Positions 8,203 through 17,880 of a stretch of DNA of 64,000 nucleotides are shown here, one piece after another. Position 1 is the first letter of the stretch. Each line of letters starts with the position of its first letter. The DNA lies in contig MSXO01000015.1 in the NCBI GenBank assembly GCA_002083615.1, positions 62,001 to 126,000 of the forward strand, in the 5' to 3' direction. This stretch comes from Proteobacteria bacterium ST_bin11. Lineage in GTDB: Bacteria; Pseudomonadota; Gammaproteobacteria; Methylococcales; Methylomonadaceae. The position numbers and the translations under genes are program-made. The notes under the pieces are model-generated. The model was not told the origin of the DNA. It worked only from the letters and a program-made list of their open reading frames with translations, and did no database searches.

Positions 8203-9708
8203 TTAACGTCGGGTATAGCGATGCTTTACCCCGGCGGGAAAATATTCAGCATCCGCAAAATCATGTAAGCTGATCTGCGGAAGTTGCTTCTCGACTGGGG
8301 TGTAATTGGCAAATTCGCTGTTCAGGCGCAGCAATTCAGTACGGATGGAGGCGGCTATCGTCGCCACCAACGCTGGTTCGGGCACTCGACCCGGCAATAA
8401 TTCCACGGCAATATGCAGGTATTTATCGCCCGCCAGGCTTTCCTGAGTCTGCAATACGAATTTACCGGTTACCCATGCCATGATCTCGGGCTGCTCCAAA
8501 CCTACCGTGACGTTTTCCGGATAGATATTGGCGCCGTAATAGGACACGGTAAAATCCGCGCGGCCAAACACATAGACAAATGGCAGCTCGCGAGTTTGCG
8601 AACCGCCAGCCAAACCTAAATCCTCGAGTGATTGCACGCCATGCTGCCGCAAAAAATCCCAGATTTGCGCATAGCTCAACACCCCGCCCTTATCGGCGAT
8701 GTGATAGCGCAGCAACGGTACGCTGTTCTCCCCGGAAACCACTAAGGTGCCCTCGTGTATTTCAAAGAACCGGCTACACGGATCGTATTGCACCAGGGTC
8801 GGCAGTCGCGATTCGCCAAATAAAATTCGAGCCGCTTCAGGCCGTTGCGCTAACCAGCGCCGAACGGCAATACTGAAAGGTGTTTCGTTACCCAACACCC
8901 CGCCGTCGGCAGTACCGTATAACGATGCGGAATCCTCGCAAACCGTCTCCGAGCCAATGCGTTGTGCCAACGAACTGCGCCACTCTTCGCTAAATACTTC
9001 GCCGGCAAACACCAGTTTGGGTTTGAATTGGGGCCAGTCTATGCCCTCCGCGGCACCTGCATCTATTACATCTTTCAAAAACGGCGGATAGCCCAACAAC
9101 ACGGTTTGCTCGAAATGCGGCGCCAGCTCGCGCACTACCCGGAAGATTTCGGACTTGTTATTACCTGGCGTTGCCACCATCAACGGATAGCCTTTGCGCG
9201 CCAAATGCCAGCAGCATGAGGTGGTAAACATGCCGCCTACCCAATTTCCCAACGCAAAACACACCACCGCCAACGTCGTGCGTTTATCCGCCTGAAAACT
9301 GTCTTTGAACACTTGTTCGAAGCGCACAGCCACATCCAGCTCATACTCCGCCGAACGCGGCCAAAAGGTCGGCACGCCGGTTGAGCCGGACGACACCGCC
9401 ACTCGATCTGCCCCACTCAGACTTCCGCCGAAACAACGTTCCGGCAAGGGATAGGCCTGCATGTAGTTAGCCTTATTGATTAAGGGTAGATTTTGAAAAT
9501 CCGAGTAAGTAATAATTTGCCTGGCATTGATTTGCTTAGCTTGTAAAAACTGCCGATACGCGGGAACCTCTGTCGCACAACGCCGGAATAAAGCCAGTAT
9601 TTTTTGTTCTGCATTAACTGCTTGATGCTCGGCAAGCAAGCTATCCAATGGCGAGGACAGAAAATGCTGAAATGCTGCTGCGGAGGATGTCGTCGGTAAA
9701 TAGCTCAT
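8203..9708 (-). CDS. PaaK-like AMP-forming acyl-CoA ligase / adenylation protein
   Basis: This 501-residue protein of the phenylacetate-CoA ligase / coenzyme F390 synthetase type would activate a carboxylate by adenylation. The ATP-binding P-loop SSGSTGVPTFW lies near residue 107, a central segment with LLGYPPFLKD near 203, and the substrate/AMP region EDSASLYGTADGG near 259. The C-terminal region (VYVFGRADFTVSYYGANIYPENV) resembles the PaaK C-terminal domain. The acid substrate cannot be told; true PaaK partners are absent. The gene is divergent from the zinc dehydrogenase gene, with a 215-bp gap that contains a hairpin. Confidence 0.75.
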   Translation of the reverse strand: MSYLPTTSSAAAFQHFLSSPLDSLLAEHQAVNAEQKILALFRRCATEVPAYRQFLQAKQINARQIITYSDFQNLPLINKANYMQAYPLPERCFGGSLSGADRVAVSSGSTGVPTFWPRSAEYELDVAVRFEQVFKDSFQADKRTTLAVVCFALGNWVGGMFTTSCCWHLARKGYPLMVATPGNNKSEIFRVVRELAPHFEQTVLLGYPPFLKDVIDAGAAEGIDWPQFKPKLVFAGEVFSEEWRSSLAQRIGSETVCEDSASLYGTADGGVLGNETPFSIAVRRWLAQRPEAARILFGESRLPTLVQYDPCSRFFEIHEGTLVVSGENSVPLLRYHIADKGGVLSYAQIWDFLRQHGVQSLEDLGLAGGSQTRELPFVYVFGRADFTVSYYGANIYPENVTVGLEQPEIMAWVTGKFVLQTQESLAGDKYLHIAVELLPGRVPEPALVATIAASIRTELLRLNSEFANYTPVEKQLPQISLHDFADAEYFPAGVKHRYTRR

Positions 9709-9809
9709 CGCAAACCACCTGAAAAATGTTTGAAAAACGCTAAAGGTATATGCTTGGCGTGAATGTTTGGTAAAAAATGTGTAATTTCTGCGTAAATCAA
9801 TCTGAGGCT

Positions 9810-9859
9810 GGATAAGCTAAGCGCATCCGGAATCGCGTTGGATGCGCACGGGTTTATCC
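9810..9859. other. Hairpin between the divergent ligase and dehydrogenase genes
   Basis: GCGCATCC (9821-9828) pairs with GGATGCGC (9840-9847), and outside it GGATAA (9810-9815) pairs with TTATCC (9854-9859). It may be an operator dyad or a REP-type repeat. No T-run follows, so it is not a typical terminator. Confidence 0.35.
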
Positions 9860-9923
9860 ACCCTAAACGTCACAATCGCCGCAGAGAGACAAATTGATTT
9901 TATAAAGCGCCCCAAGCAAACCA

Positions 9924-10910
9924 ATGCAAGCACTGACATTAGACACATTACTGCGCTATCGCAACGATATTTCGACACCGGAATTGGCTACCGGCGAGGC
10001 TTTGATTGAACTACGCCTAGCCGGCATCTGTGCCACCGACTTGGAACTGGTGAAGGGCTATGCCGGCTTTTCTGGCATTCTCGGTCACGAATTTGTCGGT
10101 ACGGTAACTGCAGTTGCTGACGACAAGCACCGTGAATGGCTGCACCAGCGCGTGGTGGGCTCCATCAATATCGGTTGCAACGCCTGCGAGATTTGCCGAA
10201 GCGATGGCCCAGCGCATTGCCTGAACCGCAAGGTGCTGGGCATACGCGACAAGGACGGCGTATTCGCCGATTATTTTAGCCTACCAATTACCAACTTACA
10301 TCCGGTTCCCGACGCCGTGGCCGACCACGCCGCGGTATTCACTGAACCCCTCGCCGCAGCGTTACGTGTCGTCACGCAAATTGCAGCGCTTCCGATCAGC
10401 GACATCGCCGTCGTCGGCCCAGGCCGCTTGGGTCTGTTAATCGCCAAGGTGTTAAGCCTGGCAGGTTATCGGGTCACCGTGTTGGGCCGATCCGCTGAAT
10501 CCTTGGTTCTGCCCGAACAATGGCAACTGGCCACCGGCTTAACTGCCGAGATTCAGGACAACTGTTTCGACTGCGTCGTCGATGCCAGCGGTCAAGCCGC
10601 CGGCTTTGCCGCAGCCTTGCGCATCGTCAAGCCGCGCGGCACCTTGGTATTGAAAAGCACTTTCGCAGCACATCCGGCGCTGGATTTGAGCAAAGTGGTG
10701 GTTTACGAAATCAACATCATCGGTTCCCGATGCGGACCGTTCGCCGACGCCTTAGCGATGCTGACACAGAACCGACTACCCGTGGAAACCATGATAAACG
10801 GCCAATACCCACTTCGGGACGGACTCGCCGCATTCGCCCACGCCGCAAAAGCCGGGGTCAGAAAAATCCTGCTACAGCCCGCGCAAGCGCATGGCAAGCA
10901 ACCAGTGTAA
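9924..10910 (+). CDS. Zinc-binding alcohol dehydrogenase family protein (MDR)
   Basis: This is a 328-residue medium-chain dehydrogenase/reductase. The catalytic zinc site is suggested by GICATDLELVKG near residue 34 and GHEFVGTV near 54. The structural zinc loop is CNACEICRSDGPAHC near 76-90, and a nucleotide-binding Rossmann motif VVGPGRLGLLIAKV lies near 159. The closest general type is the threonine/sorbitol dehydrogenase-like group, but the substrate is unknown. Its position, divergent from the PaaK-like ligase, suggests a shared catabolic or redox role, which is only inference. No gene follows closely on the same strand. Confidence 0.8.
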   Translation: MQALTLDTLLRYRNDISTPELATGEALIELRLAGICATDLELVKGYAGFSGILGHEFVGTVTAVADDKHREWLHQRVVGSINIGCNACEICRSDGPAHCLNRKVLGIRDKDGVFADYFSLPITNLHPVPDAVADHAAVFTEPLAAALRVVTQIAALPISDIAVVGPGRLGLLIAKVLSLAGYRVTVLGRSAESLVLPEQWQLATGLTAEIQDNCFDCVVDASGQAAGFAAALRIVKPRGTLVLKSTFAAHPALDLSKVVVYEINIIGSRCGPFADALAMLTQNRLPVETMINGQYPLRDGLAAFAHAAKAGVRKILLQPAQAHGKQPV

Positions 10911-11154
10911 CGCCTGGTCACTTTAATCTATCACGATGCGGCGCATCACAAGACTCTGCCAAATCCTCGAAAATTGCGCCCTCTCCCGATGGCGAGGGAT
11001 TGTTCTGCTTCAAGGTAATTTAATACTTTAATGCTACATCAACGCCTCCTGGTTATTGAATCGCGCAAGCCAAGCGAACTGCCTGCTCCGTCTGCTCGGT
11101 TGACTTTTGACCAATGCTGGTAAGCTAACTAGCAAAAGATCAGGAGGACAAATC

Positions 11155-11697
11155 ATGAAAACCGCGTTGTTAATCGCCAGTTTGTGGGCATGCTCGGTTT
11201 CGGTAGCGGCTGCGGAACCCTGCCCGGACTTACTGAATTACAAAATGACCAAATTGCGCTCCAGCGAACAAATCGATTTTTGTCAGGCGTTTCAAGGTAA
11301 AGTGATTTTGGCAGTGAACACCGCCAGCAATTGCGGTTACACCCCACAATTTAAGGGTCTGGAAGCGCTGTACCAAAAATACAAGGATAAAGGTTTAGTC
11401 GTGCTGGGTTTTCCATCTAACGACTTTAATCAAGAATTTGCGGAAGCCGAAAAGACAGCAAACGTCTGTTACCTCAATTTCGGCGTAACATTCCCCATGC
11501 TGGAAAAAAGCCAGGTCAAGGGCAAGACTGCAAACGGGTTTTTCCTCAATCTGATCAAAGCGACCGGCCAAGCACCAGGGTGGAACTTCCATAAATATTT
11601 GATCGATCGCAGCGGCGCAAGCGTAGCGGCTTTTTCCAGTGAAGTGACACCGGAACAGCTAGATTCTCAGGTAAGCGCCTTGCTATCCGGCAAATAG
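11155..11697 (+). CDS. Exported glutathione peroxidase family protein
   Basis: From the ATG 11155 (AGGAGG at 11142-11147) the protein has 180 residues; a start at 11107 is less likely. Residues 1-20 form a signal peptide ending VAAA, so the enzyme should act in the periplasm. The thioredoxin-fold peroxidase signature NTASNCGYTPQF carries the peroxidatic C60 (cysteine, not selenocysteine). FPSNDF and the tryptophan motif PGWNFHKYL complete the usual site. Such enzymes reduce peroxides and lipid hydroperoxides, usually with thioredoxin-like donors in bacteria. A terminator follows directly. Confidence 0.85.
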   Translation: MKTALLIASLWACSVSVAAAEPCPDLLNYKMTKLRSSEQIDFCQAFQGKVILAVNTASNCGYTPQFKGLEALYQKYKDKGLVVLGFPSNDFNQEFAEAEKTANVCYLNFGVTFPMLEKSQVKGKTANGFFLNLIKATGQAPGWNFHKYLIDRSGASVAAFSSEVTPEQLDSQVSALLSGK

Positions 11698-11717
11698 TGT
11701 TGTAAACCTCACCTCTC

Positions 11718-11741
11718 GCCGGCGGAATGCCGGCATTTTTT
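11718..11741 (+). terminator. Terminator after the glutathione peroxidase gene
   Basis: GCCGGC (11718-11723) and GCCGGC (11729-11734) form a 6-bp G/C stem with a GGAAT loop, followed by A and a run of six T. It lies between the peroxidase stop and the cryptochrome start. Confidence 0.75.
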
Positions 11742-11752
11742 ATCAGGACGAG

Positions 11753-13117
11753 ATGGCGATGCGCAAAATTGGGCTTTACTGGTTTGGCAACGATTTGCGC
11801 TTGCACGATAACAACAACCTAGAGCAAGCAAGCGCCGCATTGGATCAGCTAGTCTGCGTTTATTGTCTGGATCCCGCGTGGCTAGCCCCCAATCAGTTCG
11901 GCATGGCACACTTGTCATCTCTACGTTGGCTATTTTTAAAGCAAGCTCTGCAAGACCTCGATAGAAACTTGCAACAAGTCGGGCAACACCTGTTAGTCTG
12001 TTACGAAGCGCCGGTAACGGCCATCACTACGCTGGTTTCCAAGCATGGGATTTCAGCGATCTATCGTAGTCGCCACGGCGGTTTTCAGGAACGGCAGACC
12101 TGGTTGGCGCTACAAAAACAACTACCGGGCTTGCGCTTTATAGAGACCGACACCCAAACGCTTTTTCATCTTAAAGACCTGCCGTTTGCCCAATTGCCGC
12201 AGTCCTTCACGCAATTCAAAGACATGGTTGAGCATTTGCCGATCGACCAGCCTTCATCAGCCTGTTCCGCTCTGCCAGCTAGCCCTGAATCTAAGTCGGA
12301 TTGGCTGTTCAATTTTCCAGTGTATTTAGCTGCCAGCTCAGCGTTTGATCCAGACATGGCCTTTCAGGGCGGTGAGACAACCGGCAAAAGACACCTAAGA
12401 GCTTACTTCCGTAGCAGTTACCCTAGCAATTACAAAGCTGTGCGCAATGAGTTGGACGGTTGGGAAAATTCCAGCAAATTTTCGCCCTGGTTGGCCCAAG
12501 GCAACCTCTCGGTACGAAAGATCTATGCCAACTTGCGCCGTTATGAACAAGAGAATGGCGCCAACGAATCGACCTATTGGCTGTATTTTGAACTGCTCTG
12601 GCGCGAGTATTTTCAATGGTACGCGCTGCAGCATGGACGCCGTCTATTCGCATTTCGCGGCATCAAACAACACAAGCCGTTAACCAGTTTTTATCCAGAA
12701 CGTTTTCAAAAGTGGTGTAACGGATATACGCCTTATCCACTGGTAAACGCTTGCATGAAACAACTCAAGGCCACGGGTTATTTATCCAATCGCGGGCGGC
12801 AAATCGTCGCCAGTTGCTTAGTCAACGAATTGGCTGTGGATTGGCGCTTTGGCGCGGCCTATTTTGAACAACACTTGCTGGATTACGACGTAGCGAGTAA
12901 CTGGGGCAATTGGCAATACTTGGCCGGCGTGGGTGCTGACCCGCGCGGCCAAAGGCATTTTGATTTGGAAAAGCAAACCCGGTTATACGATCCAGAGGGG
13001 AAGTTTATTAACAAGTGGCAGGCTGAGGTTCGCAATCTACCCTTGGATTCCGTGGATGCTGCCGACTGGCCCGTAGACCCGGAAATCGCGAAATTGGCCT
13101 GTATTTTACCTGCCTGA
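11753..13117 (+). CDS. DASH-family cryptochrome/photolyase
   Basis: This is a 454-residue flavoprotein of the photolyase/cryptochrome family. The N-terminal alpha/beta antenna domain starts KIGLYWFGNDLRLHDN, and the FAD domain shows GGETTGKRHL near 203, a WLYFELLWREYFQW helix near 276 and the C-terminal FAD-contact stretch YDVASNWGNWQYLAGVGADPRG near 378-400. These match CRY-DASH proteins, which repair cyclobutane dimers mainly in single-stranded DNA and may also act as light sensors. Translation may start at 11753 or at the next ATG, 11759. No regulatory partner is nearby. Confidence 0.85.
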   Translation: MAMRKIGLYWFGNDLRLHDNNNLEQASAALDQLVCVYCLDPAWLAPNQFGMAHLSSLRWLFLKQALQDLDRNLQQVGQHLLVCYEAPVTAITTLVSKHGISAIYRSRHGGFQERQTWLALQKQLPGLRFIETDTQTLFHLKDLPFAQLPQSFTQFKDMVEHLPIDQPSSACSALPASPESKSDWLFNFPVYLAASSAFDPDMAFQGGETTGKRHLRAYFRSSYPSNYKAVRNELDGWENSSKFSPWLAQGNLSVRKIYANLRRYEQENGANESTYWLYFELLWREYFQWYALQHGRRLFAFRGIKQHKPLTSFYPERFQKWCNGYTPYPLVNACMKQLKATGYLSNRGRQIVASCLVNELAVDWRFGAAYFEQHLLDYDVASNWGNWQYLAGVGADPRGQRHFDLEKQTRLYDPEGKFINKWQAEVRNLPLDSVDAADWPVDPEIAKLACILPA

Positions 13118-13410
13118 TGCATTGAGACCGGGGGATACAAGATTAGCCTTATTCCTCTAAACCAGTGTTTCGAGGACTGCTGAATCGGCCGAAAACCGTC
13201 GCAGACGTTATTTCAAATACAACGGTTTTAGCATTCGATGCAGGGAAAAGCATTTCGGCGTTTTTGCGCATGAATAGCCTTATAACAAAGCAAGCCAAAC
13301 CCGAAACGCCGTTTCTAACTATTAAGGCCCAAAAAGTAAGATTACGATTCAGAGTCGCTTACCGTCGATACTATCGCACCATCCAACTGGATTCCTTAAG
13401 CCCTGTTTTA
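13118..13410. other. Gene-poor gap with no clear feature
   Basis: A 101-codon plus-strand frame (13165-13470) crosses this gap but runs into the 3' end of the PEP-CTERM gene on the other strand and has no start signal, so it is not called. Nothing else stands out. Confidence 0.3.
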
Positions 13411-14235
13411 CTAAGCCAGACCGCGTTTTTGTCGAAGACCATTAACAACTGTCGCGGCCAAGCCAAATAGAAACAGCGGCAATGCCGAAGGCAGCGGCAC
13501 CGGTGCAATCGGGATGCCGAAGGTACCGGATTCTGAGGCAGCAATCGAAACACCTTGCGGCAAAATCAAATTAAGGGTCGCGGTGTTATTCATTGCGCCC
13601 GTAATGATCGCATTCGCGTCAACCGCATCAATTTTAAAAGTCAAGCTAGCACCAATATCTGCGTCTACATTGCCGGTAAAGCGCCTAGTGATTGACAACG
13701 TATCGGTAAAGGCGCCGTTAGTATTGTAAAAATTCGAGTCGAAGGTATCGGCACCCGTCGTAGGCCCAAAATTGATTTGCGCAAAGCCGTTGGCTGTGCC
13801 GCCCAAAATACTCATAATGCCGTCGACCTCCAATTCGAAAATCACATCGTAAGGCGTGCTCAGATCGGATTGTAAGGAAATGACATCACTTAATCGGGCC
13901 GTGGCAGACAACACGCCGATTTCGGCATTCGATTTTGCACCTTGCGCAGTGTTGTCAATTTGCCCAAGCACCTTTAATTCCAACAAACCGATGTCAGCCG
14001 AGGCGCTATAGTAAAACGGACCATTCAAATCTCCGGCCTGGACACTAACGATAGAGCGGTCGAAAGGCGTGTCCGGCGGGTTGGGTTCCGACTCAGAAGT
14101 AACATTCTCGCGGACGAAATTACCGTCCAAATCGGTATAGCCTGACGCTCGAATTTGCGAAACAGCTTGAGCGGACAAACTGACCGCAGACAATAAAACA
14201 CCCAACAGTAGCGGATAAGCGGTGGAACTTAGCAT
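13411..14235 (-). CDS. PEP-CTERM sorting domain protein
   Basis: The 274-residue exported protein has an N-terminal signal peptide (about 1-24, ending AQA), a beta-rich mature region without recognisable catalytic motifs, and a C-terminal sorting tail: a VPLPSALPLF motif, a hydrophobic stretch and a basic end (RQKR). PEP-CTERM tails are cut by an exosortase (EpsH/XrtA type) and the proteins go to the surface or into exopolysaccharide. No exosortase is in the window. A Shine-Dalgarno AGGAGG lies just upstream of the start on the minus strand. Confidence 0.8.
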   Translation of the reverse strand: MLSSTAYPLLLGVLLSAVSLSAQAVSQIRASGYTDLDGNFVRENVTSESEPNPPDTPFDRSIVSVQAGDLNGPFYYSASADIGLLELKVLGQIDNTAQGAKSNAEIGVLSATARLSDVISLQSDLSTPYDVIFELEVDGIMSILGGTANGFAQINFGPTTGADTFDSNFYNTNGAFTDTLSITRRFTGNVDADIGASLTFKIDAVDANAIITGAMNNTATLNLILPQGVSIAASESGTFGIPIAPVPLPSALPLFLFGLAATVVNGLRQKRGLA

Positions 14236-14472
14236 AGGTAATCCTCCTAACGGTTACATTAATATGCCTAACGTCCGGCTAGTCTAACGGATACTATCAC
14301 TAAAATAAATGTTAAGTATTTCACATTTTATGTCCGATTTTGCCGATTGGATAACTTTGAACCGCAGCAAGATCAAAGCTGAACGCAGCATTTTGCGGCG
14401 TGAAGCGGATAGCGGTATGATTTGAGAATCTTTATTCGAGCTATCCGGTTAGGGGCGCAGACGGTTGAGAAT

Positions 14473-15387
14473 ATGGACGGCCTATCTTCGATTTTTCATA
14501 GTCTTAGCCTCAGGGCGCGCTTGATTTTTGCCGGCGGTCTTTGCGGACGCTGGGTGATCGATCACAATTCCGAGCGGGCCATCTGGTTTCATTTGTTGAC
14601 CAAGGGCACGGGTTGGATTCACTCGCCGGTGTGGAGCGAACCGCTGCAAGTCGAAGCGGGTGATTTGATCCTATTTTTACCGCATGCGCAAAAACATTAC
14701 CTTAGCTATAGCGCGAGCGATCTCGAACCGAATGCCCCCGACGCCACGACTTCGCATTGGTGGCAAGGCCAATCCGGTTTAGTCTGCGGTTTGATCGAAC
14801 CCGGCGTCTCGCCGGCACCGATTTGGCAATCCTTACCAGCCGAGATTTTTATCCCGCGCCACCAGGCTGGCAGCATACTCGGGCAGTTGATCGAGTTAAT
14901 CGTCGCTGAATCCGTTAGCGAGCGTTTCGGCAGTTTTTCTGTAATCGAACGGCTTTGTGACGGAATTTTTATCCTTGCCGTGCGCCACTGCATCGAACAC
15001 CAATTAGTGAGCGAGGGGATATTTACGGCTATCGGCGATAGCAGATTGGAAAGAGCATTGACTCTGCTGCACCAAGAACCTTGGCACCCTTGGACCCTGA
15101 GCGAACTTTGCGCGCGCGTTGGGCTATCCAAGACCGCGCTCACGCAAAAATTCGACCGAACCCTAAAATTGTCTCCGATGGATTACCTTTTGCATTGGCG
15201 CATGCAAATTGCGGCAGACTGGTTGAACGAAACCAGCATGACTATTGACAAGGTGGCAGCCCGTTGCGGCTACGATTCGCCATCCTCGTTCAGTCGTGCC
15301 TTCAAACGCTGCTTAGGCATAGCGCCAGGCCAATATCGGCGCTCTCGCAGTGGAACAGAGCATCCATTGATCCCGGTTCCGGATTAA
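14473..15387 (+). CDS. AraC-family transcriptional regulator with cupin domain
   Basis: From the ATG at 14473 the protein has 304 residues; an upstream TTG at 14422 would add 17 residues that precede the usual domain start. The N-terminal half is an AraC-type cupin (Cupin_6-like: FHLLTKGTGW, then VEAGDLILFLPHAQKHYL). The C-terminal 100 residues carry two helix-turn-helix motifs (SELCARVGLSKTALTQKF and VAARCGYDSPSSFSRAFKR). It probably responds to a small ligand and activates nearby or distant genes. It is 54 nt from the end of the convergent YeeE-type pair, so a direct link is not shown. Confidence 0.8.
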   Translation: MDGLSSIFHSLSLRARLIFAGGLCGRWVIDHNSERAIWFHLLTKGTGWIHSPVWSEPLQVEAGDLILFLPHAQKHYLSYSASDLEPNAPDATTSHWWQGQSGLVCGLIEPGVSPAPIWQSLPAEIFIPRHQAGSILGQLIELIVAESVSERFGSFSVIERLCDGIFILAVRHCIEHQLVSEGIFTAIGDSRLERALTLLHQEPWHPWTLSELCARVGLSKTALTQKFDRTLKLSPMDYLLHWRMQIAADWLNETSMTIDKVAARCGYDSPSSFSRAFKRCLGIAPGQYRRSRSGTEHPLIPVPD

Positions 15388-15441
15388 TAGTCGGAGCCGG
15401 TTACACCGTTGGCGGTTAGCTGCGCCCGGCGCCAAAGTTGA

Positions 15442-15858
15442 CTAGCGCTGATGCAAAAATCGAAATAAGCCAAACCCGATAAACATTGCCGTCACAAAGG
15501 TGTAGTTACCCGGAACGCCTGCCGTTAAACCCAGCAATGCGGGTCCCGGGCAGAAACCGGACAGCCCCCAGCCGACACCGAATACAGCCGCACCCGCGAG
15601 CAATTTGCCATCCACGCCTTTGGGTGCAGAACCGAAAGACTCCTGTTCACCATCCGCCATATCGTTATTGCGCTGCATCAAATAGCGCGCCGAAGCCAAG
15701 GTCGATAAGGCGCTCGCCATCACCAATGCTAAGCTAGGGTCCCAATCACCAGCCACATCCAAAAACGCCAATACCTTAGCCGGATTGCTCATACCGGCGA
15801 TAAGCAATCCCAACCCGAACAACAGGCCATAACCAAACAAACAAAGCGTATTTTTCAT
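15442..15858 (-). CDS. YeeE/YedE-type membrane protein, second half (DUF6691-like)
   Basis: The real start is the ATG at 15858, giving 138 residues; the longer frame beginning at 16218 overlaps the partner gene and is rejected. The protein has four hydrophobic segments, a GMSNPAKVLAFLDVAGDWDPSLALVM segment near residue 21 (quoted here as motif GMSNPAKVLAFLD), and GVGWGLSGFCPGPAL near 95, whose Cys and glycines are typical. It pairs with the adjacent YeeE/YedE half-protein, 14 nt upstream. The pair corresponds to split YeeE-family transporters that import thiosulfate or other sulfur species, or sulfide-related PmpA/B proteins. The exact substrate is unproven. Confidence 0.75.
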   Translation of the reverse strand: MKNTLCLFGYGLLFGLGLLIAGMSNPAKVLAFLDVAGDWDPSLALVMASALSTLASARYLMQRNNDMADGEQESFGSAPKGVDGKLLAGAAVFGVGWGLSGFCPGPALLGLTAGVPGNYTFVTAMFIGFGLFRFLHQR

Positions 15859-15872
15859 GACAAGGTTCCGGT

Positions 15873-16289
15873 TTAGAGCAGTTGCCGCGCGATAAAAACC
15901 GTGAGGCCGGCAGTTAACATAAAGGTCAAGGTTGCCACGATAGAGCGGACTGACAATCTGGCGATACCGCAGACCCCGTGACCGCTGGTGCAACCACCAC
16001 CAAGTCGGGTACCGTAACCCACCAGAAGTCCGGCGATTGCCAATACACTCGGCGAGGTCTGCAATTCCAAAGCAGTGCTGGCTCCGCTCAAGCGATACAA
16101 GGGCGAACTGGCCAGCAAGCCAAGTAAAAAGCACAAGCGCCAATGACTTCCGGCTTGCCAAGGTGGCAGAATTGCTGCAGCGATCCCGGAAATGCCCGCT
16201 GTATGTTTGTGTGTCCACAATAATAAGGCAGCGGATAGCCCAATCAACGCACCTCCAGCCAGCGCGGCTAAAATATTAGAATAATTCAT
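15873..16289 (-). CDS. YeeE/YedE family sulfur-transport protein, first half
   Basis: This 138-residue membrane protein has about four membrane segments and the family signature GYGTRLGGGCTSGHGVCG near residue 91-108, with two cysteines that in YeeE/TsuA proteins help relay thiosulfate. It is the first gene of a two-gene unit with the companion at 15442-15858, and both are exactly 138 residues long. Together they would form a split YeeE-like permease in the inner membrane. No rhodanese, sulfur oxidase or ArsR-type repressor, often seen with such pairs, is next to it. Confidence 0.8.
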   Translation of the reverse strand: MNYSNILAALAGGALIGLSAALLLWTHKHTAGISGIAAAILPPWQAGSHWRLCFLLGLLASSPLYRLSGASTALELQTSPSVLAIAGLLVGYGTRLGGGCTSGHGVCGIARLSVRSIVATLTFMLTAGLTVFIARQLL

Positions 16290-16979
16290 GTGTTAGTCTT
16301 GCCAAAAATCCGGTATTGAATCAGAAAGCGCCACACCAAACCAGGGTTACCGAACTTTAACGCCGATTAACATTACTCTGCCCACTCTCCTTTCGTGCAT
16401 TGCTCACGCAGATTAACAGCGCCAATCCCCTGGATTCTATTTACTAGCCAAACAGAATCGAGCTAAGTAACCTTCACCAGAATTCGCTAGCACCGCGACG
16501 ATAATGTTGCCGGTACGTTCTGAAGGCTTGGCCTAGCGTATGACAAGCGCAAGCGGCGCCTCGCTGGAAATTCCAGCCACAATCGCTTCTTTCTTGGCGG
16601 GGCGAGGCGTCGCGCGCGACCATTAGCCCCCATCTTCTAGTGGCTCGCTCGGAGCAATTATCGACAAATCCAGATTCTGCAGTTGAAGCCACCACCTAAT
16701 CCCGCAAAAGGGACAATGAGCTGACAGCCGCAATCCCGTCACCTTTGCTGGGGCATGGTTTGTTGGCATATCCCCTGATTGGTCGGATTTAAAAATTGTG
16801 CCAACTTTAGCACTGTATTTGCATAAATCCTGCAGGACGCAGATTGCAATCCGTGTTCGACCAAACCGGCAATAGCGATCAAACGGTGTAATAAAATGGT
16901 TATTTGAATTGAATAAAAAAAACCGGTATAAGCCATACACGAAGGGGGAGTAATTTTTTATTTTTTAGGGTGTAAAAAC
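16290..16979. other. 690-bp stretch with no supported gene
   Basis: Several short frames exist on both strands, but none has both a start signal and a recognisable product. The last 100 bp are A/T-rich and probably hold the promoter and leader of the PEP-CTERM gene at 16980, including GAAGGGGGAGTAA at about 16940. The middle part (about 16480-16700) shows no structure I can name. Confidence 0.4.
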
Positions 16980-17873
16980 ATGAATATTTTCACAAATCGA
17001 TTGAAGCAGACCCTGCTTTTGGCTGCCGGATTAAGTTTGGTGGCCCCTGTCGCAATGGCAAACACATGGACCGGAACGGCGAATTATAAAGCCACATCTG
17101 GCGCTACTGGCGACGAGGCAATTGTAGGACCTTTTGATACTTACGACTTCGGCACCGGCATCGGTCTGATCAAATCATCTGGACCTATCGCCGAAAACTC
17201 AACATTTACTGGCTACTTTCGCACAATGGTTAACGGCCATTTTCTTGGCGCGCAAGGTATCAATGTCAGTCAACTTGATATTTCTGGCGGTACAAACTTC
17301 ACAGGCACCGGCAATGGTTTCGAATTAACGCTAATTTCACAAATTACCGGTTTCTATTCCAATATTTCGGCGGCCGGCATAAATTTGAATGTGACGGGCG
17401 GAACAGCCAAATTATATTCAGACACCACACCTGACTATAGTTTTGCGAATGACTCAGGGTTTGACGATGGTGACCTAGTCCTATCTGGCAGCATTACGGG
17501 CGGAACAGGTAGTATCCTATTCCCCGGGGTAATTGGCATAGGGGTGGAACAGGTAAATCTTGATTTTTCTGGTGCCTTTGGCGGCTATGACACCAATGTC
17601 TACGAGCCTGATACGATTGCCAGTGGCTCAGCATTGTTTTCAATAAGAACTAAATCGGTGTTAAACCCAAACACGCCAATTATTGACGCCGTCTGGGCAG
17701 GCTCGAAATCAGTAGGTGGCATATCTGCAAGTTCAATTGGTGAACTTGCAGAATTGGACGGCAAGCTGCAGATTACAGCAGTGCCTCTTCCAACCGCTGT
17801 TTGGCTGTTCGGCGCCGGACTCATGTCCCTGCTCGCTGGCGGCAAGCGCAAAAAAACGCCTTATAACGTCTGA
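16980..17873 (+). CDS. PEP-CTERM sorting domain protein
   Basis: The 297-residue exported protein has a signal peptide at 1-27 ending AMA, a Gly/Ser/Thr-rich beta mature region, and the C-terminal tail VPLPTAVWLFGAGLMSL followed by KRKK. AGGGTG lies just before the ATG. No catalytic domain is recognised. The tail predicts processing by an exosortase and surface or EPS delivery. The protein is unrelated in sequence to the other PEP-CTERM proteins of the window outside the tail. It is convergent with holA. Confidence 0.8.
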   Translation: MNIFTNRLKQTLLLAAGLSLVAPVAMANTWTGTANYKATSGATGDEAIVGPFDTYDFGTGIGLIKSSGPIAENSTFTGYFRTMVNGHFLGAQGINVSQLDISGGTNFTGTGNGFELTLISQITGFYSNISAAGINLNVTGGTAKLYSDTTPDYSFANDSGFDDGDLVLSGSITGGTGSILFPGVIGIGVEQVNLDFSGAFGGYDTNVYEPDTIASGSALFSIRTKSVLNPNTPIIDAVWAGSKSVGGISASSIGELAELDGKLQITAVPLPTAVWLFGAGLMSLLAGGKRKKTPYNV

Positions 17874-17880
17874 AGTGTCT

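Noticed and set aside
13165..13470. 101-codon plus-strand frame between the cryptochrome and a PEP-CTERM gene
   Set aside because: No ribosome site, no recognised motif, and its end overlaps the coding 3' end of the minus-strand gene.
15859..16218. Longer N-terminus for the second YeeE-type gene
   Set aside because: The extension is a shadow of the neighbouring YeeE half-gene; the ATG at 15858 begins the hydrophobic protein.
17600..17851. Minus-strand frame opposite the PEP-CTERM gene
   Set aside because: It is a shadow of the coding strand and shows no family features.
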